A DNA stretch of 64,000 nucleotides from Candidula unifasciata (GCA_905116865.2 CAJHNH020000224.1:971657-1035656); one strand, 5' to 3'. Positions 47,001 through 55,185 are shown, counted from the first letter of the stretch. The notes: a model not told the origin generated them from the sequence alone. Translations and numbers: made by a program.

Positions 47001-48345
47001 TCAATATCGTGGAAAGAATCCAGTCCAGCAGCTTTAGCCTCTTTCAGTAATGTTTATCTTAGGGTTTCCCTTGGACATCCTTGCTTTCCTAACCCATTTG
47101 TTTCCTATTTCAGTGCCTGTTTGGTGATTCTCTGTCCATTTCTCCTCATGATGCACCCAATTTATCTGGATTTTTTTTTTTTTTTTTATCGATCACTGGC
47201 TGTGAATTCCAGTGGAAGGTCCCGGTTAATCGTCCGCTTGGACTTTTGGCTTTCACCTGGACCTGATTTTTGCGTGTACAACCGTTTTTCATTTCCCTGC
47301 CTCATGGGCAGCTGTACTCCGATTTCGAAGGAAATTTATCTAGATGACAAAAATACATATGACAATGAACTTGTGTGTATTTACCTTGTTCCCATTCAGC
47401 CACAGATGTTTCAAATACTTAAATCTGCCCAAGTCCACCACATCAAGCAATTTCCTGTGAATTGTAAACAGCACACAGAACCAACAATAGACACAACAGA
47501 TAATCTTTTATCGTTTTTACAGAATTGCTTACATTTTACATATTTAAAAGCTCGTAATTTATCTGCTGTACAAATTTCCTCTTTTTCTTCTTTGCGCTCA
47601 GCCCCTGTAAACTCCGGCGGAAAGTTCTGCTTGTTTGTCCACCTCTGGACTTTAGTCTTGTTCCAGAACCCAAGTTTTGCGTGCTCATCCGTTTAACAGA
47701 TCTGACTTAACTTTATGCCGATTGTTGGTTCCTTGCCTCCCAGGCAGATGCGCTCCCACTTTGAAGGATGCACCAACAATTAGTTGACTTCTATGATATG
47801 CTAGATGGGGGAGGCAGTGGGTCTATTCTTGTTTTCCCCACAACGGGGCCCGCGGAACCCATACAGGAAAAAAATTGCATCTGAATTTTGCTAACAATTT
47901 TAATGAGATATTACTTAACAAGCACAGAATTGGTTTAAAAGTAGCAAATACGGAAACATGTGAGAAAGCAGTCACAGGACTAGGTGTGAAACAGAATAAA
48001 TATATATACGTCCTCAGATGGCAAGTGAGTATTCAGTTCGGTTTCTGACTTTGGAGAGCTCTGAAACAATTACCTTAGAGATGGTGCTTTTGTACAGAAT
48101 TATTTAAATGGAAAAGCTTTATTAACCTTACCCTCATGCACACCCTTATCAGGAATCATAACTAACCTCTTCTGATTTAGAAATGTATTACTTTTAAGTC
48201 TGCAAAAGATGAGGTAATTAGTCTATTTTCTCAGAGAAAGAACTAATGCAACATCAAAGCAGTCATATTACCTATTTGACAAGGAAAGCTCTTCAACATC
48301 CTTATCCTTTGAAATGCCTTTCATGAGTAGAGCATCTCTGATCAC
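38344..48345 (-). CDS. LRRC72: Leucine-rich repeat-containing protein 72 (5' end not found)
   Basis: Seven minus-strand exons join in phase to 777 nt (258 residues plus stop; human about 290): 48345-48272, 47454-47385, 46357-46162, 43881-43792, 42563-42414, 40942-40912, 38509-38344. Recognisable blocks in order are MKGISKDKDVEELSLSNR, KLLDVVDLGRFKYLKHLWLN, the LRR exon (LCELYLHDNLLSDISG, LTLQNNYLTDLATTVKEF), NNPVALEPGYRVFVINSLPS, ITKYERDKAHIICRR and EEAVQARQMTKSLNVYSMLD with WSTVPRSE. Each aligns by eye with human LRRC72 as remembered. The protein has about four LRRs and a C-terminal tail; its biochemical role is not established. The coding start is upstream of 48345 and not identified. It converges with LRRC56. 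Confidence 0.9.
38719..38736. repeat. C-homopolymer, 18 bases
   Basis: A pure C-run between CAAAAC and ATGACAGC, in the last intron of LRRC72. The sequence after it (CAATGCTCTAACCACTTAGC) looks like a degenerate tRNA-type A-box region in reverse. Confidence 0.7.
38870..39080 (+). mobile_element. LINE 3' end encoding a C-terminal C2H2 finger
   Basis: The plus strand reads a decayed RT tail, then CPHCPRTFWARICLISHLRT H, a C2H2 zinc finger known at the C-terminus of some invertebrate LINE ORF2 proteins. It ends with GTGGTCATCATCATCTTGAT as microsatellite tail. It lies in the last intron of LRRC72. Confidence 0.75.
39475..39715. repeat. 35-bp tandem repeat, about 7 copies
   Basis: The unit is TACGGTCATACAAACACATT then GCTGTGTCCATTTCC. 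It lies in the last intron of LRRC72. Confidence 0.93.
39780..40260. other. GC-richer complex sequence, unassigned
   Basis: The stretch 39890-40010 is CpG-richer than its surroundings (GAGTGGACCACCGCGATC, GTGGTCGAGGCTGCC), and 40165-40180 has GAAAACGGAAGTCATT. It could be a promoter or an unrecognised element. A 105-codon plus-strand ORF here shows no known domain. Confidence 0.3.
40720..40844 (-). CDS. Candidate alternative LRRC72 exon, 125 nt
   Basis: It is open in the frame set by the micro-exon, with a good acceptor (CAATTCATTTTAG) and donor (GTATGT). It reads QTEEDFVGDGKVKKYSWFNI TYALFQSGDK.. and PDFLG. It has no counterpart in remembered LRRC72. Joining it to the terminal exon shifts the frame and stops after VHLLKT, giving an alternative C-terminus. 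It could be a cassette exon or an exon of a nested, unrecognised gene. Confidence 0.4.
40912..40942 (-). CDS. LRRC72: LRRC72 micro-exon, 31 nt
   Basis: It encodes ETPAKSFLKS and two bases of the next codon. The acceptor is CTTCTTTTTTCACAG and the donor GTAAGT. Its phase 2 end matches the terminal exon at 38509 exactly. It is separated by a 67-base AT-rich intron from the cassette-like exon at 40844. Confidence 0.7.
40952..40998. repeat. Detached unit of the 38-bp array
   Basis: GAGTTTTAGGTATGAAAACA then GAAACTTTGAACAAAGAAGA is one unit of the array at 41582-42050. It is separated from the array by the CTT run, G-run and LINE fragment at 40999-41580. Confidence 0.8.
41051..41109. repeat. G-homopolymer of about 59 bases, one T inside
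   Basis: The run is pure G except for a T near 41091. It is preceded by a (CTT)n run at 40999-41020. The length is uncertain in any assembly. Confidence 0.85.
41160..41560 (-). mobile_element. LINE RT C-terminal fragment
   Basis: The minus-strand frame reads SPLLTHKQIPWSTKENLIRT, TLCYQCQTWTLTSSNERKI and MKCLRRAAGVSRKDRIRNHE, the region downstream of the RT domain in RTE/CR1-like LINEs. It lies in LRRC72's intron and splits the 38-bp array. Confidence 0.85.
41582..42050. repeat. 38-bp tandem repeat, about 12 copies
   Basis: The unit is AGAGTTACAGGTATGAAAAC then AGAAACTGTGAACAAAGA. It lies in an LRRC72 intron. Confidence 0.94.
42414..42563 (-). CDS. LRRC72: LRRC72 exon, post-LRR helix
   Basis: It encodes GITKYERDKAHIICRRNSEK and VKDTVAFGRRSQG, continuing in frame to STRP before donor GTATGA. 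An earlier possible donor (AAG before GTCATC at 42466) would break the phase of the next exon. Confidence 0.87.
43090..43280 (-). mobile_element. LINE RT C-terminal fragment
   Basis: The minus strand reads LGIRRIDRLRNDDVRRRTGT and ESILNFIGRQHIRWFYHVTH, the RDRIRN..R..G..S....I...RLRWFGH block of LINE ORF2 tails. It lies in an LRRC72 intron. Confidence 0.75.
43410..43560 (+). repeat. Dispersed repeat family E
   Basis: TTGTGGCTGACAGCTAGGCT, TATCTGTGCC, CAGTGAACTCCTAATTAGT and CATTTATTACATGC match 17795-17910. Confidence 0.55.
43792..43881 (-). CDS. LRRC72: LRRC72 exon, last LRR and cap
   Basis: It completes NLFNNPVALEPGYRVFVINS and continues LPSLTIFDGL, the LRR C-cap. The acceptor is TTTATCTGTTTCAG and the donor GTAATA, phase 1. 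Confidence 0.9.
44133..44405 (-). mobile_element. Dispersed 290-bp repeat, family G
   Basis: CTTCTTCTTCTTCACGTCTG, AAACTCTGGTGGAAAGTTCT, TTACAGATCTGG, CAGTCAGATGCATTTTGACT and TATGACATGCTTGTGGG match the best copy. LRRC72 intron 3. Confidence 0.75.
44600..45092. mobile_element. Foldback element related to 37.1-37.7 kb
   Basis: GAATGTCACCCCATCT near 44609 pairs with the reverse complement of AGATGGGGTGACATTC near 45067. The internal block CTCCTGCAGTACTTCTTCCT, TGCACACAGGTGCATTCAGT matches 37.485-37.545 kb. LRRC72 intron 3. Confidence 0.55.
45130..45330 (-). mobile_element. LINE tail fragment
   Basis: TTCTGGCCGTCTCAAATGTA, GAGTTTCTCTGATCACATC and TTCTTGGTCTACTTCAAGC match the LINE fragment at 52.83-52.99 kb block by block. 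Confidence 0.65.
45370..45790 (+). mobile_element. LINE RT C-terminal fragment
   Basis: The plus strand reads RPDKSRTRLTACEMRCLSMA, then in another frame LIEKQRMKWFGHLIRMKS and ARAYKPKN, the conserved (R)RLRWFGHLxRM block. It is frameshifted. LRRC72 intron 3. Confidence 0.8.
45836..45928. repeat. 18-bp tandem repeat, about 5 copies
   Basis: The unit is ATCGTCTGATGAACTGCG, with variants. The minus strand gives a short (HQTIAV)n frame. Confidence 0.85.
46162..46357 (-). CDS. LRRC72: LRRC72 exon, main LRR block
   Basis: It encodes IRRVNFLHSNFRLCELYLHD, LLSDISGSLRHLTCLVVLTL and QNNYLTDLATTVKEFDRMYA, ending LRVL plus one base. The TVKEF/TVKEL block is distinctive for LRRC72. The acceptor is TATTTTCTTGTAG and the donor GTAGGT. 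Confidence 0.93.
46412..46607 (+). mobile_element. Non-autonomous hAT transposon, SPIN-like, full length
   Basis: It runs CAGCGGTTCTCAACCTATGG to GGAAGGTTGAGAACCACTG with perfect 16-bp inverted termini and CCCTGGGTCGCCTAAGACCA inside. The flanks GCTTAATA (46404-46411) and GCTTATTA (46608-46615) match at seven of eight positions, the hAT duplication length. It lies in the LRRC72 intron just upstream of its LRR exon. The termini and body look, from memory, like the SPIN family known from mammals, reptiles and a pond snail. Confidence 0.9.
46735..46925 (+). mobile_element. tRNA-derived SINE, family C
   Basis: GATGGTGCAGTGGCTAGCAC resembles an A box, and GGCCATGTGTTTAAATCCCC a B box, 45 bases apart. 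A body follows with CATGGTCAACCCTGCGTAAC. LRRC72 intron 2. Confidence 0.6.
46930..47160 (-). mobile_element. LINE tail fragment (weak)
   Basis: The minus strand gives scattered blocks of a LINE ORF2 tail (KRLKLLDWILSTI.RGLQRTEW, a decayed A.DR..W block). It is highly mutated. Confidence 0.4.
47190..47340 (-). mobile_element. Dispersed 290-bp repeat, family G (partial)
   Basis: GGCTGTGAATTCCAGTGGAA, TTTTTGCGTGTACAACCG and GTACTCCGATTTCGAAGGAA match the best copy. It lies close to the LRRC72 exon at 47385. Confidence 0.7.
47385..47454 (-). CDS. LRRC72: LRRC72 exon, first LRR
   Basis: It encodes KLLDVVDLGRFKYLKHLWLN GNK after one base completing an Arg codon. The acceptor is ACAATTCACAG and the donor GTAAAT, phase 0. 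Confidence 0.9.
47575..47870 (-). mobile_element. Dispersed 290-bp repeat, family G, near full length
   Basis: AAACTCCGGCGGAAAGTTCT, GTTTGTCCACCTCTGGACTT, GGTTCCTTGCCTCCCAGGCA, AGGCAGTGGGTCTATTCTTG and GGGGCCCGCGGAACCCATAC match the best copy throughout. LRRC72 intron 1. Confidence 0.82.
48272..48345 (-). CDS. LRRC72: LRRC72 exon (N-terminal segment)
   Basis: It encodes VIRDALLMKGISKDKDVEEL SLSNR, corresponding to the (EDQLK)ICGIKRDRDVVEL segment. The donor is GTAATA, phase 2. The acceptor (CTTTCTTTCTCTAAAACTTAAAG) is weak, so the upstream edge is uncertain. Confidence 0.75.
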
Positions 48346-48669
48346 CTTTAAGTTTTAGAGAAAGAAAGTATGCATATATGAATATAATATGCATCAGATG
48401 ACATTGTGAGATGAACACATGGGCAACTGCTGTTCAGGTCTGGTGTATTCATAGGGACTTGAATGGATTCATAAGAATGGAGCAATTAAACATAAATCTT
48501 TATGTCTGCAACTGTAGGGGTTATGAAAGCATGAAAGACTATATAGATCAACAAATACTTATAAAGACCATGTTTTATATACCTACAATTGTAGGGGTTA
48601 TAAATAATGAAAGACTAAATGGGTCAACAGTTAGGTTTGTATCACTAAAATCGTTAGCCAGTAAAACAT

Positions 48670-48905
48670 CTGGCACTCATCATCATCATAGCCCTCTAAC
48701 ACTGTGTGGCATTGGGTCACCAGTTGCTGTTAACTGTTTGATCATCTCCCTATCAGTCAGATTCAATGGACTTGATGTCTGCATGTTTCATGTCTATGCA
48801 TTCAGCAAAGTTCTACATCCATGTCTTTCTTGGTCTGCCTCATCTCTTCCCCTCTACTGAACCCTGTAGTATCATTCTGAAGAGGGCGATAGATCTTATT
48901 ACATG
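48670..48905 (-). mobile_element. LINE tail fragment
   Basis: The minus strand reads GRPRKTWM then decayed blocks and TQC followed by CATCATCAT in reverse (microsatellite tail at 48680-48688). This is the GRPRxTW..., terminal part of LINE ORF2. Confidence 0.6.
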
Positions 48906-49012
48906 TCTATACATTGCATTTTCCCACTCAATGTTGTTATAAGTAGTTCATAGTTACCAATGTGTAGGGTGATATGACAGTGAAAATCATCATTTGCGAT
49001 ATGGTCTCGGTG

Positions 49013-49290
49013 TTTGTTTGCATTCACCGGCTGTAAATCCCAGAGGAAAATCCTGGTTGTTCACCTATTTCTAGCCTTTGGCTGTGTTCAATCAAGGACT
49101 TGAGTTTTGCATGTGCAGCTTTTTTACAGATCTGATCTAATTGTATGCAGACTGTTGGTTCCTTGCTCTCGGGCAGATCCAGCTTCAAAGGAATTCCATA
49201 ATTAGTCCACTCCTATACAACATGCTTGTTAGGGTGGGGCTATTCTTTTTTTTTTCTTTCCCTCACATGAGGTCCTGGAACCCACCCAAG
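49013..49290 (-). mobile_element. Dispersed 290-bp repeat, family G
   Basis: TTCACCGGCTGTAAATCCCA, GAGTTTTGCATGTGCAGC, GTATGCAGACTGTTGGTTCC and GGTCCTGGAACCCACCC match the best copy. Confidence 0.75.
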
Positions 49291-49381
49291 GAAAACGGTC
49301 TCTATATGATTTACTCAAAATGTTGTGAAAAAAAAACTTTTTTCCATTGCTTATATTTTCTGAAGAAGTCAGGGTGCCAAG

Positions 49382-50250
49382 GTGCACATTTCACAGCTGT
49401 ATGTAAGATGCTGACAGCTAGTGCCAAAATGCACATTTCACAGCTGTATGTAAAGATGCTGACAGCTAGTGTAAAGGTGCACATTTCACAGCTATATGTG
49501 AAGATGCTAAAAGCTAGTGCCAAGGTACACATTTCACAGTTGTATGTAAAGATGCTGACAGCTAGTGCCAAGGTGCACATTTCACAGCTGTATGTAAAGA
49601 TGCTGACCAGTTAGTGCCAAGGTGCACATTTCTCAGCTGTATTTCAAGATGATGACAGCTAGTGTCAAGGTGCACATTTCACAGCTGTATGTAAAGATGC
49701 TGACAGCTAGTGCCAAGGTGCACATTTCACAGCTGTATGTTAAGATGCTGACAGCTAGTGTCAAGGTGCACATTTCACAGCTGTATGTAAAGATGCTGAC
49801 AGCTAGTGCCAAGGTGCACATTTCACAGCTGTATGTAAAGATGCTGACAGCTAGTGCTAAGGTGCACATTTCACAGCTGTAGATAAAGATGCTGACAGCT
49901 AGTGCCAAGGTGCACATTTCATAGCTGTATGTAAAGATGCTGACAGCTAGTGCTAAGGTGCACATTTCACAGCTGTAGATAAAGATGCTGACAGCTAGTG
50001 CCAAGGTGCACATTTCATAGCTGTAGGTAAAGATGCTGACAGCTAGTGCCAAGGTGCAAATTTCATAGCTGTAGGTAAAGGTGCTGACAGCTAGTGCCAA
50101 GGTGCACATTTCACAGCTGTATGTAAAGATGCTGACAGCTAGTGCCAATGTGCACATTTCACAGCTGTACATAAAGATGCTGACAGCTAGTGCCAAGGTG
50201 CACATTTCACAGCTGTACGTAAAGATGCTGACAGCTTGTGCTGTAAACAT
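49382..50250. repeat. 48-bp tandem repeat, about 18 copies
   Basis: The unit is GTGCACATTTCACAGCTGTA then TGTAAAGATGCTGACAGCTA and GTGCCAAG. As 48 is a multiple of three, long ORFs appear on both strands (up to 205 codons). No splice or start context supports coding. Confidence 0.96.
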
Positions 50251-50321
50251 CTGGCACTAGGATTATTGTATATACAAACTGTAGCTCCCCACAACTCGCA
50301 GCAAACGATTCGTCTGCTGGT

Positions 50322-50560
50322 TCTTTTTCCTCTTCTTCTTCTTCTACATGTTCACTGCTGTAAACTTTGGCAAAAAGTTCTGGTTGTTCATCCACTTCTG
50401 AACTTTGGTCTGCTTCCAGAACCTGAGTACATGTCTATTTTACAGAAATGGCTGATTTGTATGCAGACTGTTGGTTCCTTGCCAACTTTGAAGGAAATAC
50501 AGCTAACAGTCGGTCTGTTCTTTGTTCTCCAAAAGTGAACCCCAGAACCCACAGGTGGAT
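50322..50560 (-). mobile_element. Dispersed 290-bp repeat, family G
   Basis: CTCTTCTTCTTCTTCTACAT, TGTTCATCCACTTCTGAACT, GTATGCAGACTGTTGGTTCC and CCCAGAACCCACAGG match the best copy, with an internal deletion. It begins right after the 48-bp array. Confidence 0.75.
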
Positions 50561-50714
50561 CTGCTGGTTCAACGGTGGACAGAGAAAATAAGATAAATAT
50601 GACTTTAAAAAAAAATATTGTGTCTTTATCTACAGGCAGTTTAATCACCGCCATGACGATGATTCGTACACATGCACTGTGCAATGCAGACAAGTTTGGC
50701 CCCTTATTGTTGAC

Positions 50715-50860
50715 TGACTGACTTTCTACCCCACCAGGACATCACACAAGCAATAAACACCCGATGACACAAAGTGCCACCATGTGGATGAGGATCACCG
50801 TGGAGAGGTCCCAGAAACCGCATTCAGCCACTAGGCTATATTGCGGCCCCTGGCATGAGC
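50715..50860 (-). repeat. Dispersed repeat, family D
   Basis: Reverse complement of the block at 2160-2315 (CCCCACCAGGACATCAC, GATGACACAAAGTGCCACCA, GGTCCCAGAAACCGCATTCA). Confidence 0.6.
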
Positions 50861-51029
50861 CAGAGTGGAGCTTCAAATAACAACAAATTGCATCCTAAAA
50901 AGGACGGGAAAATTATAGTCAACCTTATTGGTTTTTTTTTTACTTATTCTTAAACTAACCATCTACTGCACTACGAAAGGGTGAAACACAATATATTCTT
51001 CCTTTCTTTTCTCAATTTTCTGCTTTGTG

Positions 51030-51530
51030 TGGCTAGGCACAGTAGGCTGCCTTCCGCTGGATTGAGAATCAGCTGTACACACATGCCGTGATTGTAACTG
51101 ACTCACAGAGAATGTTGAGAAAGGTAAAGACAGGCATGCTCGATGCAGAGTGGTAAGCATAACTTCAGAGATCCCTTTGGATATTTTCTGCAGGTCATGC
51201 CAGTGTGCTGGGAAATTAACAGGCAGATAGACTGGTCAGTTCTGCACCATTTGGTGGTGAACTGATGTATGACAAGCCAGATGTTGTAAGGGCCCTACAG
51301 GAGCGAGTGAACAGTGCGGAGGCACAAACAGATCAGTAGGTTCTGAGGAAAATGGGGTTGCGAGGACTTTACGGTGGATCTGGCCGACACTCAAGACTCA
51401 AGGGAAAGGCGAGATGGGATGTACAGTCAGACAGTTACTGGTACCATCGGAATTGGAACTCTTCTCTCACAGTACACATGGAAGGGTCCCGAGGGCTATG
51501 ATGTTGATTCCTAATTCAACATTCAACATT
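51030..51530 (+). mobile_element. RNase H LINE fragment
   Basis: The plus strand carries VIVTDSQRMLRKVKTGMLDA, FSAGHASVLGN then a stop, QADRLVSSAPFGGELMYDK, and SYWYHRNWNSSL. This is the last part of the RNase H domain and downstream region of the family seen at 9.6, 36.4 and 56.1 kb. Stops make it dead. Confidence 0.85.
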
Positions 51531-51706
51531 GACACTAGGCATCTCAGGTTAATAGATGATTACTTTCTGAACTAAGGCACGCTTGGTTGCCTGATATGCT
51601 GTAATGTTGTGGAGTATCAAGACATCTCTGACTCCTTCAATCCATATTCTTCATGTTCACCCTCTACCTCTTGGTGTTTGTATTTTTATGTTGTACGCTT
51701 TTTTGG

Positions 51707-52000
51707 GTTCTCCTTGCAATAACGGTCGCTACTTGGATGGCGACGGCCGCTTAGTCAGAGTTCAGTCCCCTGGCTGCAGTGCAATTACGGAGTGGACAAG
51801 GCACGAACCACAAAACACGCTGAGTTCAACATGGCGTCTAGACCACGCGCTGCGACTCACATTAGCCTAACCCTACCCCTAATTATGTAATTTGTGTCGT
51901 TCCCTCTTTTCCACTCCGTAATTGCACTGCAGCCAGGGGACTGAACTCCGACTAAGCGGCCGTCGCCGTCCAACTAGCGACCGTTATTGCAAGGAGAGCC
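51707..52000. mobile_element. Merlin-like MITE with long terminal inverted repeats
   Basis: A 294-base element with roughly 95-bp inverted arms (GTTCTCCTTGCAATAACGGT left; GGCTCTCCTTGCAATAACGG as the reverse complement of the right). The 9-bp duplication CTTTTTTGG is perfect (51698-51706 and 52001-52009). Merlin elements make 8-9 bp duplications. The centre contains CCTAACCCTACCCCTAA, as in the Merlin remnant at 62.4-63.1 kb, whose right end also reads GGCTCT inward. Confidence 0.88.
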
Positions 52001-52789
52001 CTTTTTTGGTTTGTTTTTAAGTGTTGAACTTGTTTTATAACTTTGGTCTTTTATCTTCATGTTAACTGTTTGATGTTCTATTGCTATAAACGTGATTTGT
52101 GTGTTGTTGTTTGTTTTTCGCCGTTTATTTTCATAATATTATTATATTTGAGGCTGTAATCCTGTAGAGTTGGTTTATCATAAATCATGTGATCCGCACT
52201 GATCCTGTGGCTGATTAACCTAATTGAAGTAATTGTGGAACAGGTTTTGGTCGTCAGTGGACAGGTGTTCGAGGAAAGGTTCGTGTTCATCCCCAGCTTG
52301 TGACATTTTGTTGATACTGTCTATGAATATCATAAAAAAGCGAAGGTGATAAAACACATCCTTGTCCTACTCCTGGTGTTTTACTGGAAACCAGTTGAGT
52401 CTGAAAGGCCAGCTTTTGTTCTGACGGCAAAGAGCATATAACAAATATAAGTATAGCATACATACGAAATTATAAAGTGTTTACAGCTTTAAATAATTCA
52501 TTTTTATTGATTTAGTGTGCTTTGATAAAAGAAGGAAACGAATAGAAAGATTGTTCAAAATGAAAATGATTCCAACTTCTTTACTGGAAGCCATCTTGTT
52601 GCTACAACAGTTTATTCGGAGCTATACTTAGTAGTAGTTTCGTATTCGTTCTTGTTTCATTTTTGTCCGTCCGTCAAAGAGCTGTTTGTACGTTGTGATT
52701 TACAGCCTGACTACGATATCTGTGCCTGTCTGTTCAATATATGGGATACTGCAGATCTGAAGGTCCCAACTTTTTTCTTTCTTCAAAAA

Positions 52790-53160
52790 CTACCTTCGCT
52801 CCCAGATCTTCTTCTTCTTCACTTCCTCTTTTACCGCTGTGGGTGTCGAGGAAGATATAAGGTTCTGTTTCTAGCTCTTCTGGCTGCCTCGACCATAGGC
52901 ACATCGTGCTGTTGTAGAGTTTCTCTGATGTTATCCTTCCATATTGTTCTTGGTCTACCTCGTGCTCTACGTCCTTCTTCTCTTTCCATGTATGCTTTGT
53001 ATGGTATGGTGTCACAAGGCATTCTCTCTAAGTGGTCAAACCATTTCACTTGCTGTCTTTTTATGTAATCCAGAATTGGCTATGTGCCGACTTGTTCTCT
53101 TATGATCTCATTCCTGATCTTATCTCTTATGGCCACTCCTACAGCCCTTCTCGGACATCT
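52790..53160 (-). mobile_element. LINE RT C-terminal fragment
   Basis: The minus strand reads MKWFDHLERMPCDTIPYKAY, EGRRARGRPRTIWKDNIRET and VEAARRARNRTLYLPRHP, the (K)WFGHLxRM..GRPRxxW..A..R..W terminal block of LINE ORF2. A further RRAVGVA..DKIRNEI-like block lies upstream in another frame. Confidence 0.85.
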
Positions 53161-53320
53161 CATTTCCGCTCCCAGATCGACCAGACTTTAAATGGGTACC
53201 AGGTAAAGCCTGGAAGTAAAGGCGACCGGAGTGATGCTGACTACATTACCCACCGACTGCCGATTGGTCTATAAACTATAGGTCTCGCCCTATATGCCCG
53301 AAGGCGTCTGAAAAGGTAAT
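53160..53320 (+). mobile_element. SINE-like repeat, family B (3' half)
   Basis: CAGACTTTAAATGGGTACCA, GGTAAAGCCTGGAAGTAAAG, GATGCTGACTACATTACCC and GACTGCCGATTGGTCTATAA match the family B body. Confidence 0.72.
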
Positions 53321-53503
53321 TTGCAATGTGTGTTGGGCAATGGGCAGGCTGATAAATTGGATGCTGCTACTCCTCTTGTTTGCAAGCTACTTCATGATAA
53401 AGTGGGCGTGGTAAAGAGTGTCTGGTATCAAATGGATACCACGGCACAGCAGAGTATATCTATACCTGGCGATACTCGTTCAGTGAGGATGGGGAATTTC
53501 TAA
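53321..53503 (+). mobile_element. RNase H LINE fragment (short)
   Basis: VLGNGQADKLDAATPLVCKL and LHDKVGVVKSVWYQMDTTA match the GNEQADRLA..PL..EL..DK region of the RNase H family; the catalytic-context Arg of ADRLA reads Lys. Confidence 0.7.
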
Positions 53504-53647
53504 GTGACACTCAACGCGCAGGAAACAAACTTTACTGTGGGGGATAAAACACATCTAGGTTGTTAATGTTGCTACACTAAATCTAAGTATTTAGTTGTCA
53601 ACAGACTCAGGCCAAATTCACAGAGATGTGAGTGACAGAAAAACAAA

Positions 53648-53716
<69 letters not shown>
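53648..53716. repeat. (GA)n microsatellite, about 34 units
   Basis: A pure GA run, opening an artefactual Arg-Glu frame. Confidence 0.95.
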
Positions 53717-53718
<2 letters not shown>

Positions 53719-53807
53719 ACTACAGTAAGTAAAGAACCTATTTTACACAAGTGTCTGCATCAGCCATGGTCGCCTAACTACACTCAGCCATGCATCATCC
53801 AAGGTCG

Positions 53808-54558
53808 TCGTCGGCTATTTAAGACAGCCTTGCATTAGTCAAGATCGTCTTCAGTTATTTAAGACAGCCTTGTATTAGTCAAGATCGTCTTCAGTTATTT
53901 AAGACAGCCTTGTATTAGTCAAGATCGTCTTCAGTTATTTAAGACAGCCTTGTATTAGTCAAGATCGTCTTCAGTTATTTAAGACAGCCTTGTATTAGTC
54001 AAGATCGTCTTCAGTTATTTAAGACAGCCTTGTATTAGTCAAGATCGTCTTCAGTTATTTAAGACAGCCTTGTATTAGTCAAGATCGTCTTCAGTTATTT
54101 AAGACAGCCTTGTATTAGTCAAGATAGTTTTTAGTTATTTAAGACAGTCTTGTATTAGTCAAGATCGTCTTCAGTTATTTAAGACAGCCTTGTATTAGTC
54201 AAGGTCGTCTGCAGTTATTTAAGACAGTCTTGTATTAGTCAAGGTCGTCTTTAGTTATTTAAGACAGTCTTGTATTAGTCAAGATCGTCTTTAGTTATTT
54301 AAGACAGTCTTGTATTAGTCAAGATCGTCTTTAGTTATTTAAGACAGCCTTGTATTCGTCAAGTCGTCTTTAGTTATTTAAGACAGCCTTGTATTAGTCA
54401 AGATCGTCTTCAGTTATTTAAGACAGCCTTGTATTAGTCAAGATTGTCTTCAGTTATTTAAGACAGCCTTGAATTCGTCAAGTCGTCTTTAGTTATTTAA
54501 GACAGCCTTGTATTAGTCAAGATCATCTTCAGTTATTTAAGACAGCCTTGTATTAGTC
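53808..54558. repeat. 40-bp tandem repeat, left block, about 19 copies
   Basis: The unit is TATTAGTCAAGATCGTCTTC then AGTTATTTAAGACAGCCTTG. The first nine or so units are nearly identical; later ones diverge (AAGGTCG, GACAGTCTTG). It is interrupted by a SINE at 54557. Confidence 0.96.
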
Positions 54559-54785
54559 ACGGAGTCTGTGGCTTAGGCGTTGCGAACAAGTTTTGTAATG
54601 CCGGGGTACTGGATTTGATCCCAGCTGCGAGTCGTGTGCCTTGCGTTGGTTTCGACAGTGGTATCGAGAAGCCAACAGTCCAGAAAGCAGTGGCAAACTA
54701 CTGGAGTAAATTTGCCTAGAAGAACCACAACAGCCAAAAATTGCTGGGGTTGGTTCTGCAACGTCCTGTAAAGAATATGCATCTA
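54557..54785 (+). mobile_element. tRNA-derived SINE, family A, best copy
   Basis: The tRNA-like head has GTCTGTGGCTTAGGCGTTGC (A-box region) and GGATTTGATCCCAGCTGC (B-box region). The body includes TGCGTTGGTTTCGACAGTGG, CAGTGGCAAACTACTGGAG and GAACCACAACAGCC, ending TTCTGCAACGTCCTGTAAAG. It sits inside the 40-bp array, so it inserted after the array formed. Its head is too diverged for a functional tRNA gene. Confidence 0.8.
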
Positions 54786-54794
54786 ACTTGTATA

Positions 54795-55185
54795 AGTCGT
54801 CTTCAGATATTTAATAGTCTTGTGTTAGTCAAGGTTATTTTCAGTTATTCAAGACAGTCTTGTTTTAGTCAAGGTCATCTTCAGTTATTTAAGACAGTCT
54901 TTTATTAGTCAAGGTCGTCTTTAGTTATTTAAGACAGTCTTGTTTTAGTCAAGGTCATCTTCAGTTATTTAAGACAGTCTTTTATTAGTCAAGGTCGTCT
55001 TCAGTTATTTAAGACAGTCTTGTGTTAGTCAAGGTCGTCTTCAGTTTTTTAAGACAGTCTTGTTTTAGTCAAGGTCGTCTTCAGTTATTTAAGACAGTCT
55101 TTTATTAGTCAAGGTCATCATCAGTTATTTAAGACAGTCTTGTATTAGTCAAGGTCGCCATCAGTTATTTAAGACAGCCTTGTAT
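54795..55185. repeat. 40-bp tandem repeat, right block, about 10 copies
   Basis: Same unit as the left block, but here AAGGTCGTCTTC and GACAGTCTTGT/TTTTA variants dominate. Confidence 0.95.

Noticed and set aside
49141..50250. Repeat proteins of 157-205 codons
   Set aside because: The 48-bp array is a multiple of three, so open frames on both strands are expected by chance.
54557..54640. A functional tRNA gene
   Set aside because: The A and B boxes belong to a SINE head with several family copies; cloverleaf pairing is not kept and the sequence continues into the SINE body.
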